A DNA stretch of 64,000 bases from Cyclonatronum proteinivorum (GTDB lineage Bacteria; Bacteroidota; Rhodothermia; Balneolales; Cyclonatronaceae), in the NCBI RefSeq assembly GCF_003353065.1, contig NZ_CP027806.1, positions 3,058,501 to 3,122,500 of the forward strand, read 5' to 3'. Within the stretch, counting starts at the first letter, position 1, and every line of letters starts with the position of its first letter. A model generated the notes under the pieces. The model made no database searches. It was not told where the DNA came from and worked only from the letters and a program-made list of their open reading frames with translations. A program made the position numbers and the translations under genes. Shown here one piece after another: positions 45,975-56,153 of this stretch.

Positions 45975-47187
45975 ACTTCCCTATGCCGGCACGGCCATCT
46001 CACCCGGTAACCGCAGGCTTGTAGGCAACGAACAGGCGCGCGATCAGGTGAAACGCATTATCAGCTCCGGCCGGCTCAGCCATGCCTATCTCATCAGCGG
46101 GCCGCAGGGCGTCGGTAAAAAAGCCCTGGCCCTTACCCTTGCCGAACTCATCAACGGCATTGACAACCTGACCGACCTGCAAGGGTTGGCTTTTTCCAAA
46201 AAAAGCCGCTGGAGCAACCATCCGGATATCGGCATTTTCATCCCGCTTCCGGGCAGCGATCCTGATATTTCCATGCTGAGCGAACGGACGCAGCTGCTGG
46301 CCAAAGATCCGTACGAAGTCGTCGATTTCACCCTGCGTCCCAGCGTGAAAGACGATTCTGATCAGACCAACAAAAATGCCTTCTACTCCATCAGCTATTT
46401 CAAGGAAACCGTTCTCAGAAGTGCGTATCGTAAGCCCAATGAAGGCAACCGGAATATCATCATCATCAGTGAAGTAGAAAAAATGCGGAAGGAAGCTTCC
46501 AACACCTTCCTCAAGCTGCTGGAAGAACCGCCGCCGGGGGTTGTGTTCATCCTCACTTCCAACAATGTGAATGCGCTGCTGCCCACCATCATTTCGCGCT
46601 GTCAGCACATCCAAATGGCACCCCTGAAGCCGGATGAAGTTGCACAGGGCCTTCAGCAATTTGATAAGGTCCCCGAAAACGACGCCCGCTTTCTGTCCCG
46701 CATTACCAACGGCAACTACGCTTCTGCCCGCTTTTACGACACCGAACAGCTTCGCGCAATGCGCAACGAAATCATCACCTACCTGCGGGCCTGCTACACC
46801 CTCGATCCTGCCGAGCTGATTGATATTGCGGGTCGCTGGCAGAAGGAAAATAACCGCGAAGGCATGGCCAACATCCTGAATTTGATGGAAGTTCTGGTTC
46901 GCGACCTCGAAGTGTACCGCTCTACCGGAGAAGAGCGCTTCCTGGTAAATGCCGATCAGATCAAGGTGATTCACAATTTCTGCAAGGCGCTCAAAAATGC
47001 CCGGCTCGACGAAATGCAGCTGATGTTTGAAGAGTTTCGCAACATGCTCGGGGTGAACGTTACGGGCCGCTATATTTTTATAGTGCTGGCCTTCCGGCTC
47101 TCGCGCCTCATGCGGGGTAAGGACCCGGAAATCCCGGAAAGTAAACCCTGGCTCCATATTCCGGCCTACAAGCATTTGGCGACCTAA
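45958..47187 (+). CDS. holB: DNA polymerase III subunit delta'
   Basis: 409 residues from the ATG at 45958. AAA+ clamp-loader domain with a P-loop-like GPQGVGKKAL (GKK in place of GKS/T, as some delta' subunits do not bind ATP), an IIISEVEKMRKEASNTFLKLLEEPP block, and ISRCQ as the SRC motif. It loads the sliding clamp with the other clamp-loader subunits. It overlaps the ccmB end by 17 bp. Confidence 0.87.
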   Translation: MSGPTELPYAGTAISPGNRRLVGNEQARDQVKRIISSGRLSHAYLISGPQGVGKKALALTLAELINGIDNLTDLQGLAFSKKSRWSNHPDIGIFIPLPGSDPDISMLSERTQLLAKDPYEVVDFTLRPSVKDDSDQTNKNAFYSISYFKETVLRSAYRKPNEGNRNIIIISEVEKMRKEASNTFLKLLEEPPPGVVFILTSNNVNALLPTIISRCQHIQMAPLKPDEVAQGLQQFDKVPENDARFLSRITNGNYASARFYDTEQLRAMRNEIITYLRACYTLDPAELIDIAGRWQKENNREGMANILNLMEVLVRDLEVYRSTGEERFLVNADQIKVIHNFCKALKNARLDEMQLMFEEFRNMLGVNVTGRYIFIVLAFRLSRLMRGKDPEIPESKPWLHIPAYKHLAT

Positions 47188-47284
47188 CCGCTGAAAAGCT
47201 GCTTTGGAAAACGGGCTGAAACCGACCTGAATCCCTGTAACTGCAACCCCATCCCCTTTCAACCGGTACCCAATTCTTTTTTGC

Positions 47285-48121
47285 GTGACAATTAAATCTA
47301 TTGCTTTTACAAAAATGCACGGTGCGGGCAACGATTTTGTGGTTTTCGACAACCGCACCTACGGCTTTCTTCTCGATGAAATCATCGCACTCACTCCCCG
47401 GCTGTGTCACCGCCGGTTTGGCGTCGGGGCCGACGGCGTTCTGGTGCTCGAACCTTCCGAACGGGCCGACTACCGCATGGTTTACCGCAACGCCGACGGC
47501 AGCGACGCCGGCATGTGCGGCAACGGGGCCCGCTGTCTCGCCCGCTTCGCTGTCCGCTCAGGCTTTCCGGAAAAAGTCAGCTTCATGGTGCACGGGAGCC
47601 GCTACGAAGCGGAAGTTACGGCGCAGGGCGTCACGGTTGCTTTTCCGGTTGAGCCCAAGCCGTCTGCCCCCCTCTCCCTGCTCGGACGCGAAGCGGTAGC
47701 CATCAACTCCGGCACCGAACATGTCGTGACATGGGTTGAATCAGAAACCCTGCAGGATGAACCCGCACTGCGCGATCAGGGCCGGGAAATCCGGAACAAG
47801 CTGGAGCTGTTCCCCACAGGCACGAACGTCAACTTCGCCTGCACTGCCCGTGAATCCAATCAAATCTACCTCAAAACCTACGAACGCGGCGTAGAAGACC
47901 TCACCCTCGCCTGCGGCACCGGTGCCCTTGCAACGGCCGTAGCCCATCATCATAAAACCAAACCGGAAGAATCCGGCGCCTTTACCTACGAGATTCTGTG
48001 CAGCGGCGGCACCCTCAAAACCAGCTTCGAATATGATCCCGGTGAACAGCGCTACCGTACCCTGCGGCTGAGCGGTCCCGCGCTCTTCACCTTCGACGGC
48101 ACCTACTTCCTCGATATTTGA
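47285..48121 (+). CDS. dapF: diaminopimelate epimerase
   Basis: 278 residues from a GTG at 47285. FTKMHGAGNDFVVFDNRTY and a first catalytic Cys in GSDAGMCGNGARCLARF, and a second in LTLACGTGALATAVAHH, are diagnostic. It makes meso-diaminopimelate for peptidoglycan and lysine. Its stop overlaps the next start. Confidence 0.95.
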   Translation: MTIKSIAFTKMHGAGNDFVVFDNRTYGFLLDEIIALTPRLCHRRFGVGADGVLVLEPSERADYRMVYRNADGSDAGMCGNGARCLARFAVRSGFPEKVSFMVHGSRYEAEVTAQGVTVAFPVEPKPSAPLSLLGREAVAINSGTEHVVTWVESETLQDEPALRDQGREIRNKLELFPTGTNVNFACTARESNQIYLKTYERGVEDLTLACGTGALATAVAHHHKTKPEESGAFTYEILCSGGTLKTSFEYDPGEQRYRTLRLSGPALFTFDGTYFLDI

Positions 48122-49425
48122 AGGCAAGCCGCGCGCCATATCGCACCTTTGCTTTCATGCTGCTCCTGACTTGCGTGTTCAGTGCATGCAGCGTTATCCC
48201 CCGTGACAGCTATGATCCCGAAGACGGATCCCCCAATGCACGGCTGACCAACACCAAAGCGGTCAAGCCCCAACTGCCCCCGGACAGCCGTATCCGCAGT
48301 GTTGAGCTGTTCAGGGACCGTCCCGGAAACCCGCCCGTTCTCGTACTGGGTTCTGAACGGCAGCTCACCCTGCGTTTCGATGAACTTGCCGAAGCCGGTA
48401 ACAGCTTCCTCATCCGTGTGCAGCACTACAATGCCGACTGGACCGAAAGCCGGCTGCCCTCAGGCGTTGTAAGCCGCGGCTTCAGCGATGATACCATCAG
48501 CGGCGGCACTCCGTCTGTCGGGCAGTTTCCGTCTTTTTTCAGCTACAGCTACACCTTCCCGAACCGCAATCTCAATGTGCAGATCAGCGGCAACTTCATG
48601 CTTGAAGTGTACGACTATGTGAGCCGTGACCTTTTGTTTTCGCTGCCGTTTTTTGTTACCGAAGACCGCGGCAGCCTGCGGGCCGAAGTCTCCGAACACT
48701 TCCGCGACTCGCGTTTCCCGAACCATCAGATCTATACCGAGTATCAGTTTCCGGATTTTGTAAGCATGCCGCTGATCGACATTGACGTGTATGTCGTACA
48801 GAATCAGTTCTGGGGCCGGAGCCGGAAAACAACGGAGCGCGATGTCTCTGCACCGGGCCTGATCCGGCTGCACCTCAACCGCGATGACAGCTTCCCCGGC
48901 CGTTACGAATTCAGGCCCTTGTTAATCGACGACATCTTCAGCATTTCACGGGATGTGATTGAAGTGCGGCCCGAACGCGATCCCCCGCTGATCCGGCTGC
49001 AGTTCGATGTTGTTGACCTCGACATAAGCCCCCGCATTACGCGCGCACGTTCCTACAGCTTCGGCGAGCCCCGCACCGGACGTAATGCCCGCTATACCGA
49101 AGTTGAATTCAACCTTGAACGCCCGCGCTTTCTGAGTCCGGAAGAAGATATTTTTGTCCTCGGCTCATTCACCAACTGGAACCTGAGCGAAGAACAGCGC
49201 ATGGTTTATGACCCGGCATCCGACGCATTCTCAACCCGGGTTCTCATCAAAGAAGGCCGCTACGACTACACCTACGCCGTCATAGAAAACAACCGCCTCG
49301 ACGACCTCCGGCTCTCGTCCTTCTTCGCGCAAACAAGTCAGGATTATCAGATACTTGTTTACTTCCGCGATCAGCAACAGCAATTCGACCGCCTGTTGCA
49401 ATTCGGGACTATTCGCAGCCGGTAG
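48118..49425 (+). CDS. DUF5103 (type IX secretion plug-like) lipoprotein
   Basis: 435 residues from a TTG start overlapping dapF; a lipoprotein signal ends FSAC near residue 24. Residues 60-400 carry the DUF5103 architecture: IRSVELFRDRPGNPPVLVLG, RVQHYNADWTESRLPSG, FSYSYTFPNRNLNVQISGNF, LFSLPFFVTEDRG, then a C-terminal SFTNWNLSEEQRMVYDPASD. Members of this family include the plug of the T9SS SprA translocon in Bacteroidota. No other T9SS gene is in the window. Confidence 0.82.
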   Translation: MKASRAPYRTFAFMLLLTCVFSACSVIPRDSYDPEDGSPNARLTNTKAVKPQLPPDSRIRSVELFRDRPGNPPVLVLGSERQLTLRFDELAEAGNSFLIRVQHYNADWTESRLPSGVVSRGFSDDTISGGTPSVGQFPSFFSYSYTFPNRNLNVQISGNFMLEVYDYVSRDLLFSLPFFVTEDRGSLRAEVSEHFRDSRFPNHQIYTEYQFPDFVSMPLIDIDVYVVQNQFWGRSRKTTERDVSAPGLIRLHLNRDDSFPGRYEFRPLLIDDIFSISRDVIEVRPERDPPLIRLQFDVVDLDISPRITRARSYSFGEPRTGRNARYTEVEFNLERPRFLSPEEDIFVLGSFTNWNLSEEQRMVYDPASDAFSTRVLIKEGRYDYTYAVIENNRLDDLRLSSFFAQTSQDYQILVYFRDQQQQFDRLLQFGTIRSR

Positions 49426-49623
49426 GGTGATACTATCGGAAGCCCTCCGTGACTATGAGCACGTACTACTACAGTGTCGCTCTGGCAGAGACGCAAAATC
49501 TTGCGTCTATACTCTTGGTTCCGAAATCAAAAAAACGGATCACCTTGAACAGCGTGAAATGACAACACCGCAATCATGGTCACAACCTTAAGACCTGCCC
49601 CGACAGCCAATCGAAGCCTTACG
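49426..49623. other. intergenic sequence after the DUF5103 gene
   Basis: About 200 bp with a weak hairpin AGACGCAA...TTGCGTCT at 49493-49512 and no gene. Followed by family 1 MITE copy C. Confidence 0.4.
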
Positions 49624-49882
49624 GCGTCATCCCGGAAACGCCCACCCAGGTACTTGATAACTATAATCATAGCTCACCGGCGTTATCCGGGATCTACCAG
49701 CTTTGATCTGTGTCGGTGCCGATAGCAGGCTTCCCAATGATATCTGACATTATTCCGAACAAGCATCCCAAACCCGCTATCACACTGTGACAGCGCCAGC
49801 TTGGCAGATCCCGAATAATGCTGCACATCATCTGGTGGTGCTTAAAAAATGCCAAAACACAGCATTTCAGTGATAGCACACA
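49624..49882. mobile_element. MITE-like element, family 1, copy C (right end decayed)
   Basis: Left end GGCGTCATCCCGGAAACGCC; inner pair GTTATCCGGGATCTACCAGC near 49682 and CAGCTTGGCAGATCCCGAAT near 49797. The right outer end (ACAGCATTTCAGTGATAG) is diverged. No ORF. Confidence 0.65.
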
Positions 49883-49988
49883 CTGGGGGGGGCAGGATGA
49901 ATATGGAAAACCATCAGCCACTCAGCTACTCGCCGCCCGCGGTCTGTCCCGCTCATTAACCTACGCATGATCACGCTGCTGCATCACA

Positions 49989-50030
49989 AAAAAATACCCC
50001 GGCTGTCGAAAACAACCAGGGCATTTTTTA
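49989..50030 (-). terminator. terminator after the fused E1 gene
   Basis: On the minus strand ATGCCCTGGTTGT pairs with ACAGCCGGGGTAT (imperfect) and is followed by a run of seven T. It begins about 47 bp after the E1 stop. Confidence 0.75.
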
Positions 50031-50076
50031 TAGATTCGGACCGCTGAACTGCGAAAACAGGGCGGGTAACATTACG

Positions 50077-52149
50077 TCAGTAATTAATCAAACGCTCGAT
50101 GGCTTCGGTTACATCGTTGTCGTTGGGAAGGATGTAATCTTCGTAGGGCGCTGCGAATCCGATAGGGGCGAATTTAGCTGCTACGCGCGCGATGGGCGCA
50201 TCGAGGTGATCAAAACAAGCATCCGCAATTTGGGCTGATATTTCTGCGCCGAAACCAAGGAACTCGTAATCTTCGTGCAGCACGAGAATGCGGTTTGTTT
50301 TTCTGAGAGAGTTGTGAACGGTTTCCGCATCGTAGGGCACGATGGTACGCAGGTCGATGACTTCAATGCTGATGTCTTTTTTAGCGTACGCTTTGGCTGC
50401 ATTCAGCGCTTTCTGAACGAGTGCGCCGTAGGTTACAATAGTTAGGTCACTGCCTTCGCGAACGACAGAAGCTTTTCCAATAGGCACAAGGTAGTCCTTG
50501 CCGGGTTCCGGACGACGGGCAAAGCCCTGGCGATACAGGAATTTATGCTCGAGATAAATGACCGGATCTTCACCCCTAATGGCTGTTTTAAGCAGGCCTT
50601 TGGCATCTGCGGCATTCGAAGGCATCACAATTTTATAGCCGGGAATGTGGCCGAAAGTAGCTTCAATGTTCTGACTGTGACAGAGTCCGCCGTGAATGTA
50701 GCCGCCGCAGGGTACGCGGATGACCATGGGGTTGGCGAACTGATTATTCGAACGGTAGCGCAGCACCGACACCTGATTGCGGAGCATCTGCATGGCAGGC
50801 CAGATGTAGTCGGCAAACTGAATTTCCGGCACCGGCTTAAAACCTTTGATACTAAGTCCGCAGGCAGTTCCGATAATGGAAGCTTCCGCAATGGGAGCGT
50901 TGTAGCAGCGGCTGTTGCCGAATGCATCGGTAAGACCGCGGGTAGCCGTGAACACGCCGCCTTTACCGCCGGCTACGTCTTCCCCGAAAACAATAACCCG
51001 TTCATCGCGCTCCATTTCCTCATAAAGGGCATGATTGATCGCATCAACCATCACAATCGGCTCTCCGGATGGCTCCTCATTTTCGTAGTCGAGCTGGGTT
51101 TCGCCTTCAAACAGTACATGCTTCACCCCGTCTTCGGGTTTCGGATCTTCCTGACTCATGCACCATTTGGTGTCGTCATCCACCTGTTTTTTGACTTCAT
51201 CAAAAAGGGCATCGATTTCTTCCTGTGTTGCAATTTTAGCTTTCACCATTTGCCGGGCCAGCTTGGTGATGGGGTCGTGCACTTTGTCCGCTTCGAGATC
51301 TTCTGTAGTACGGTATTTACGGTGATCGTCAGAAGAAGAGTGCGGGAGCAGACGTACAACGTGCGCGTGAACCAGGGCGGGTCCTTTGCCGCTTCGGGCG
51401 TGCGTTACGGCTTTTTCCATTGCAGCAAAGGACTGCAGATAATCCGTACCATCACACTCAATAATTTCCAGATTGGCAAATCCCTGCACTGTTTTGGAAA
51501 TCGACTTGTTGCTTGTCTGTTCCTGAACCGGCACGGAAATGGCGTACTTGTTATCCTGTACCACAATTACGGCAGGTACCTTGTCGCGGGTTGCCCAGTT
51601 CAGCAGTTCGAAGAAAGAACCTTCGGAAGTACCTCCATCCCCTGTTGAGATATATACAACTTCATCATCTCCCAAAAACTTAATACCCTGCGCAATACCC
51701 AGACCGGGCAGAAATTGGGCACCCAACGCGCTGTTAACTGACACAATGTTCAGCTCTTTGCTGTTGAAGTGTGACGGCATCTGACGCCCGGCGCTCGTAT
51801 CCGTGACCTTGGAAAGGTGTGCGGAGAGCAGTTCCCTTGCGGTCATACCCATCGTAAGGGCGTAGGACATATCCCGGTAGTAGAGCATCCCCCAGTCTTT
51901 TCGGGGAATCATGTTTTTTCCGGCTGCAACCTGAATGGCTTCATGCCCCGAACCGCCGATGTGGAAGAAGCCCCGTCCCTGTTTCAAAAGCGTCAGCATC
52001 TTATCATCAAGACGACGTGACAGCATCATTGTCCGCAATGAGTCTGTCAGGTGATCTTTGGAAAACTTCTTGATTGAAGCAGATCTGATTTTGAAAGCAG
52101 AGTCTGCGGGCACCAGCTGTGTGGTACCGTTTAGGGTTTCAACACTCAT
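50077..52149 (-). CDS. fused E1 alpha-beta 2-oxoacid dehydrogenase
   Basis: 690 residues. The N-terminal half (to about 350) is E1 alpha with a TPP-binding GDG...N motif (STGDGGTSEGSFFELLNWAT, then VVQDNKYAISVPV). The C-terminal half (about 360-690) is E1 beta (INHALYEEMERDERVIVFGE, PIAEASIIGTACGLSIKGFK, and the RYRSNN region). The fusion is common in Bacteroidota, probably for branched-chain 2-oxoacids. Lipoyl E2 and E3 genes are not in the window. Ends at a strong terminator. Confidence 0.9.
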   Translation of the reverse strand: MSVETLNGTTQLVPADSAFKIRSASIKKFSKDHLTDSLRTMMLSRRLDDKMLTLLKQGRGFFHIGGSGHEAIQVAAGKNMIPRKDWGMLYYRDMSYALTMGMTARELLSAHLSKVTDTSAGRQMPSHFNSKELNIVSVNSALGAQFLPGLGIAQGIKFLGDDEVVYISTGDGGTSEGSFFELLNWATRDKVPAVIVVQDNKYAISVPVQEQTSNKSISKTVQGFANLEIIECDGTDYLQSFAAMEKAVTHARSGKGPALVHAHVVRLLPHSSSDDHRKYRTTEDLEADKVHDPITKLARQMVKAKIATQEEIDALFDEVKKQVDDDTKWCMSQEDPKPEDGVKHVLFEGETQLDYENEEPSGEPIVMVDAINHALYEEMERDERVIVFGEDVAGGKGGVFTATRGLTDAFGNSRCYNAPIAEASIIGTACGLSIKGFKPVPEIQFADYIWPAMQMLRNQVSVLRYRSNNQFANPMVIRVPCGGYIHGGLCHSQNIEATFGHIPGYKIVMPSNAADAKGLLKTAIRGEDPVIYLEHKFLYRQGFARRPEPGKDYLVPIGKASVVREGSDLTIVTYGALVQKALNAAKAYAKKDISIEVIDLRTIVPYDAETVHNSLRKTNRILVLHEDYEFLGFGAEISAQIADACFDHLDAPIARVAAKFAPIGFAAPYEDYILPNDNDVTEAIERLINY

Positions 52150-52429
52150 GAAATTAATGGTTTATGACAAGTTAACGGATCTGAATTCAATTCAATTAAA
52201 ATACGGTTTTCGGGATTGTTATTCCACAGAACGGAAAGGTTTTTACAGGCTTGCAATGCCCTTTATTACACAGAAAACCGCTTCCAAGATGGATTTAAAA
52301 GGTCAGCAGCTTAATAAATACCTAAAACGGTATCCGGTCCTGAACGCTGCGTCTTTCGCAACTAAGCTAAACTTTCTTCAGCCGGATAACACTTACACCG
52401 CCCTGCTTCATTCTCAAAAAAGGCCACTA

Positions 52430-53548
52430 TCAGATGTTGCGGCGGTAGATACGATAGGTTTTTTCACGCCAGCCGCCGATTTTCTCGGCTACCCGAATCA
52501 TGTCGGTATTGGTTTCCAGCAGCCAGCTCAGTTCTGAGGCGTTATAGCCCTTAGCCAGTCCTTTAACAATAGCTTCCCGGTGCAGCAGGGCGTCTATGCC
52601 TTTGCCCCTGTATTCGGGAATGACCCCCATAAGCGCAGTTCGGATACGGTTAATTTTTCTCCGGTACCACAGCAGCTTAAAAATGCCGAAGGGCAGCAAC
52701 CGCCCGTTGCGGATGTGCCGGAATGCCTGATTCATGTCCGGCAGGGCGACGGAAAATCCAACAGCTTTGCCCTTAATTTCGGCAATGTGCGCAATATCCT
52801 TATCAATAATCAGCTTGAGGTCTTTCGCAATATGGTCAAACTCTTCTTCGCTTACCGGGCTAAAGCCCCAGTTGTCTTTCCAGGCCTGATTAAAAATATC
52901 GCGAATGATACGGACTTCGTTTCCGAAATCTGACAGGTTCACAGGTCGTATACTCAGGTCCGGCATACGCTTGCGCACGATGGCTTCCGCTCTGTTAATC
53001 CGGTCGAGTGCCACATTTTTTTCATCGACAACATAGGCGAACAGGTCAATTTCCTTTTCCATCCCGGCCTCGGTGAGCAGCTTGTCGTAATACTTTTTGG
53101 TCCACGGCATCATAACGTAAGGCTCCGTCTCATGTCCGTCAACCAGCATACCCAGCTCATACATGAAGCCGGGATTTATAGGACCAATCATTTTATTCAT
53201 GCCCCGCTCCCTAAGCCAGTCTGTAGCTACTTCAACTAACAGTTTAACCAGATAGGGATCATTCTGACTTTCAAAAAAACCAAAGAAGCCGGTCTGCTGC
53301 TTTTGGAAAGTATTCCAGGACCGGTTGATAAAAACTGCAATACGGCCACATACCTGATCATTCTTTTCTGCCAGGAAGTAAGCGTGCGCTACATCTGCAA
53401 AATACGGGTTTTTATTCGCGTCGAGCAGATCCCGCTGCTGAATATAAAGAGGCGCAACCCAGTTTTCGTCGGTTGCATAATGATCATAAGGGAATTGTAA
53501 GAAAGCCTTCATTTGAGAAGGCTCTGACACATAGCTGATCCCGTACAT
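52430..53548 (-). CDS. GNAT-fold acyltransferase-like protein
   Basis: 372 residues. Two-part protein resembling YghO-like proteins: an N-terminal region with FAYVVDEKN and DNWGFSPVSEEEFDHIAKDL, and a C-terminal GNAT-like motif (IRTALMGVIPEYRGKGIDALLHREAI). The conserved R/Q-x-x-G-x-G/A element is seen as YRGKGI. It lies upstream-adjacent to the SPT-like gene, so it may acylate a sphingoid base. This is inferred only from position; its substrate is unknown. Confidence 0.7.
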   Translation of the reverse strand: MYGISYVSEPSQMKAFLQFPYDHYATDENWVAPLYIQQRDLLDANKNPYFADVAHAYFLAEKNDQVCGRIAVFINRSWNTFQKQQTGFFGFFESQNDPYLVKLLVEVATDWLRERGMNKMIGPINPGFMYELGMLVDGHETEPYVMMPWTKKYYDKLLTEAGMEKEIDLFAYVVDEKNVALDRINRAEAIVRKRMPDLSIRPVNLSDFGNEVRIIRDIFNQAWKDNWGFSPVSEEEFDHIAKDLKLIIDKDIAHIAEIKGKAVGFSVALPDMNQAFRHIRNGRLLPFGIFKLLWYRRKINRIRTALMGVIPEYRGKGIDALLHREAIVKGLAKGYNASELSWLLETNTDMIRVAEKIGGWREKTYRIYRRNI

Positions 53549-53626
53549 CGGTCGGAATTAGGGGATGAATGAAAGAAAGGATACTTACTTACACTTATGT
53601 TGCTGCATTACGCCGGCCTGTCCTGC

Positions 53627-54874
53627 TCAGGCAGGTGCTTCTACCAAAGACTGACCGTTTTTATCAATAATGCCGTGTTTCACGCCGATGGTGTGAAAAG
53701 CTTCAAGAATGGCATCAAGCTGATCGTCGGTATGCGTAGCGCTGTAGCTTGTCCGAATCAGGGACTGACCCGCAGGCACAGCCGGTGGAACCACAGCATT
53801 GGCATACACGCCTGCTTCAAACAGGTCTTTCCAGAACTGAAAACAGCTCATCATATCGCCGATAACAACAGGAATAATGGGCGTACTGCTCGTCCAAACA
53901 TTGAATCCGAGTTTACTGAGACCTTTCCGCATGTAGTTTGAAATATACTCCAGCCTTTCCAGGCGCCAGGGCTCCGTTTGCAAAATTTCAAGGGCTTTGA
54001 GCACTGTTGCGGCATTGGCCGGTGGCATGGACGCACTGAAGATGTGAGCCGGAGAATTGTGACGGATATACTCAATTACCGGACGATCCCCAACCAAAAA
54101 GCCACCCAGAGAAGCAAAGGATTTCGAAAAGGTGCCGCTGATCAGGTCAACATCATCATTCAGTCCGAAAACCGAGGCAGAACCGCGTCCGCCTTCACCA
54201 ATGACGCCAATAGCATGGGCATCATCAAGATATAGCCGGGCACCATATTCCTTGGCAATTTTAACAAGTTCCGGCACATTGGCGAGCTGTCCCGACATGG
54301 AAAAGACGCCGTCACTAACAATGATTTTGCCGGCTTCAGGATTGGACCGATCCAGCATTTTGCGCAGCTGATCCATATCATTATGCGCAAAGCGATAGGT
54401 TTTGGCGTTCGACACGAGGGTACCGACAACAATGCAGGCATGGTTGTCTTTATCGGAAAAAATTTCGTCGTTGCGCTGTGCGATGGTTTGAATGGCACCT
54501 TCATTGGTCTGATAGCCGGTGGAAAACAACACGCAGGATTCTTTCTGCATGTACTTAGCAAGCTTTTCTTCCAGCTCAAGGTGTAAATCAAGTGTCCCAT
54601 TCAGATAGCGTGAACCCGTACAACCTGTACCATATCGCGTAATGGCGCCTTGTGCCGCTTCTATCAGCCGTTCATCATTGGTCAGGCCCAAATAATTATT
54701 CGAGCCTGCCATAATAACTTTGCGTCCTTCAATAACAACAACAGTCCCGTCTGTTTCGGTAAGCGGCTTGAAATAAGGGTATAGGCCCAGGGCTTTGACT
54801 TCGTCTGCCTTGGTAAAATTGAAAGCTTTTGAAAAAATATCTGCTTTTTTCTTGGCCGTATGGGTTTCACTCAT
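53627..54874 (-). CDS. serine-palmitoyltransferase-type alpha-oxoamine synthase
   Basis: 415 residues from the ATG at 54874 (MSETHTAKKKADIFSKAF). Fold type I PLP enzyme; motifs: SNNYLGLTNDERLIEAA, TGYQTNEGAIQTIAQRND, LDDAHAIGVIGEGGRG, and the PLP lysine in SGTFSKSFASLGGFLVGD. It could be SPT, KBL or BioF; SPT is favoured by length and by the acyltransferase, glycosyltransferase and SDR neighbours. The first step of sphingolipid synthesis is the inferred role. Confidence 0.8.
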   Translation of the reverse strand: MSETHTAKKKADIFSKAFNFTKADEVKALGLYPYFKPLTETDGTVVVIEGRKVIMAGSNNYLGLTNDERLIEAAQGAITRYGTGCTGSRYLNGTLDLHLELEEKLAKYMQKESCVLFSTGYQTNEGAIQTIAQRNDEIFSDKDNHACIVVGTLVSNAKTYRFAHNDMDQLRKMLDRSNPEAGKIIVSDGVFSMSGQLANVPELVKIAKEYGARLYLDDAHAIGVIGEGGRGSASVFGLNDDVDLISGTFSKSFASLGGFLVGDRPVIEYIRHNSPAHIFSASMPPANAATVLKALEILQTEPWRLERLEYISNYMRKGLSKLGFNVWTSSTPIIPVVIGDMMSCFQFWKDLFEAGVYANAVVPPAVPAGQSLIRTSYSATHTDDQLDAILEAFHTIGVKHGIIDKNGQSLVEAPA

Positions 54875-55034
54875 ACTTTGGAAATTATAATCTGAATAAT
54901 AAATCAACTCGTAATATAGGCACTTCCTGCCATTGTTCAAACCACACCAAAACGGCCCTAAAAGGCTGAATTGACGCATTTATCATGGTTTTGGCTGAAG
55001 CTCAATTATAAAGCGTGAACACTGTTAAGAGCGT

Positions 55035-56153
55035 TCACTTTTTATAGACGAATTTCGTGAGGTAAAGGATATAAGCTTTTGAAACTGCTTCCCAGCTAAA
55101 GCGGCTTTTCACATGGTTGCGGGATTTACGGGACAAGGCATCAAGCTCATTTTCCAGCACCCGGTCGATGGTTGCAGCAAAATCTTTTGCGTCGTTTTCT
55201 GCAATCCTGTAGCCATTTACACCCTGCTCAATAACGTCCCGAATGCCTTCAATATCGCTTGCAACCGCAGGGGTGCACCGGATATTGGCTTCAAGGAGCA
55301 CAACACCAAAGCCTTCCATATCACCCGGCACGCGGATATTGGGCATGATGAACAGGTCTGCGGCGGAATACGCAATTTTAAGCACATCATCTTCCTGCCG
55401 TCCGTTAAAGAAAACCTTGTGCTGCTGACCGGTTTCCTGTATGGCCTGCCGGATGCCGGCTGCTTCTGCCCCATCCCCGATGATGATATACAGCACATCA
55501 GATTTCACCTGAGGCAGGATTTCACGAATAAACCAGGCATGCCCTTTTCGGCGTATGAGGCGCCCGACCGTCAGGAGCACTTTACGGGAACCCAGCTTCA
55601 GGCCGAGTGCCTGCTCCAGCTGCTTCCGGGCCAGCGGCTTGTCAACAGCTTCGGGCAAATCCCTGATATCAAAGCCGTTCGGAAGTACCTGCGATTTCTC
55701 GGGAGCCAGTCCGCGGCTGAGACACTCATCCCGCGTTGCCTGACTCACGGAAATGACGCCGTCCAGACCGATGAAAACCTTCTTCAGAAGCCACTGATAA
55801 ATACCCACGGAAAGCGTCACGTCGTGCCCGTGCGAAATGCTGATCATAGGAATGGAAATCCGTCGCCGCAAAAAATGCCCCAGTGTGCCGGTAACCATGG
55901 ATGAAAACAGGATGAGATCGGGCTGCATTTTTTTCACTTTTCGGGGCAGTCCGATGTAGAGGGAAAGCAAGAAGAAAAAGGTTTTTACGCCAATGAAGCG
56001 CCAGCCCGTTTCCATAGTTATTTCCTCGAGCTCGATCTCAGGGTTGAGCGACAACTCGCTGGTCAGCTGTAAACTCACACGCTGCATGCCGCCTATGTTT
56101 TTCAGCACGGCGTCTTTGGGCGGATGTAAATGTGAGATATAGAGGATTTTCAA
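55035..56153 (-). CDS. GT4-family glycosyltransferase A
   Basis: 372 residues. GT-B fold: an N-terminal domain starting ILYISHLHPP, then a C-terminal domain with VGRLIRRKGHAWF, and the EGFGVVLLEANI motif typical of GT4. It starts with a TTG codon. A nucleotide sugar is transferred to an unknown acceptor, possibly a sphingolipid. No signal or membrane helices. Confidence 0.82.
   Translation of the reverse strand: MKILYISHLHPPKDAVLKNIGGMQRVSLQLTSELSLNPEIELEEITMETGWRFIGVKTFFFLLSLYIGLPRKVKKMQPDLILFSSMVTGTLGHFLRRRISIPMISISHGHDVTLSVGIYQWLLKKVFIGLDGVISVSQATRDECLSRGLAPEKSQVLPNGFDIRDLPEAVDKPLARKQLEQALGLKLGSRKVLLTVGRLIRRKGHAWFIREILPQVKSDVLYIIIGDGAEAAGIRQAIQETGQQHKVFFNGRQEDDVLKIAYSAADLFIMPNIRVPGDMEGFGVVLLEANIRCTPAVASDIEGIRDVIEQGVNGYRIAENDAKDFAATIDRVLENELDALSRKSRNHVKSRFSWEAVSKAYILYLTKFVYKK

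Noticed and set aside
46000-47358. 452-codon minus-strand ORF
   Set aside because: Antisense to holB and dapF, both clearly recognised.
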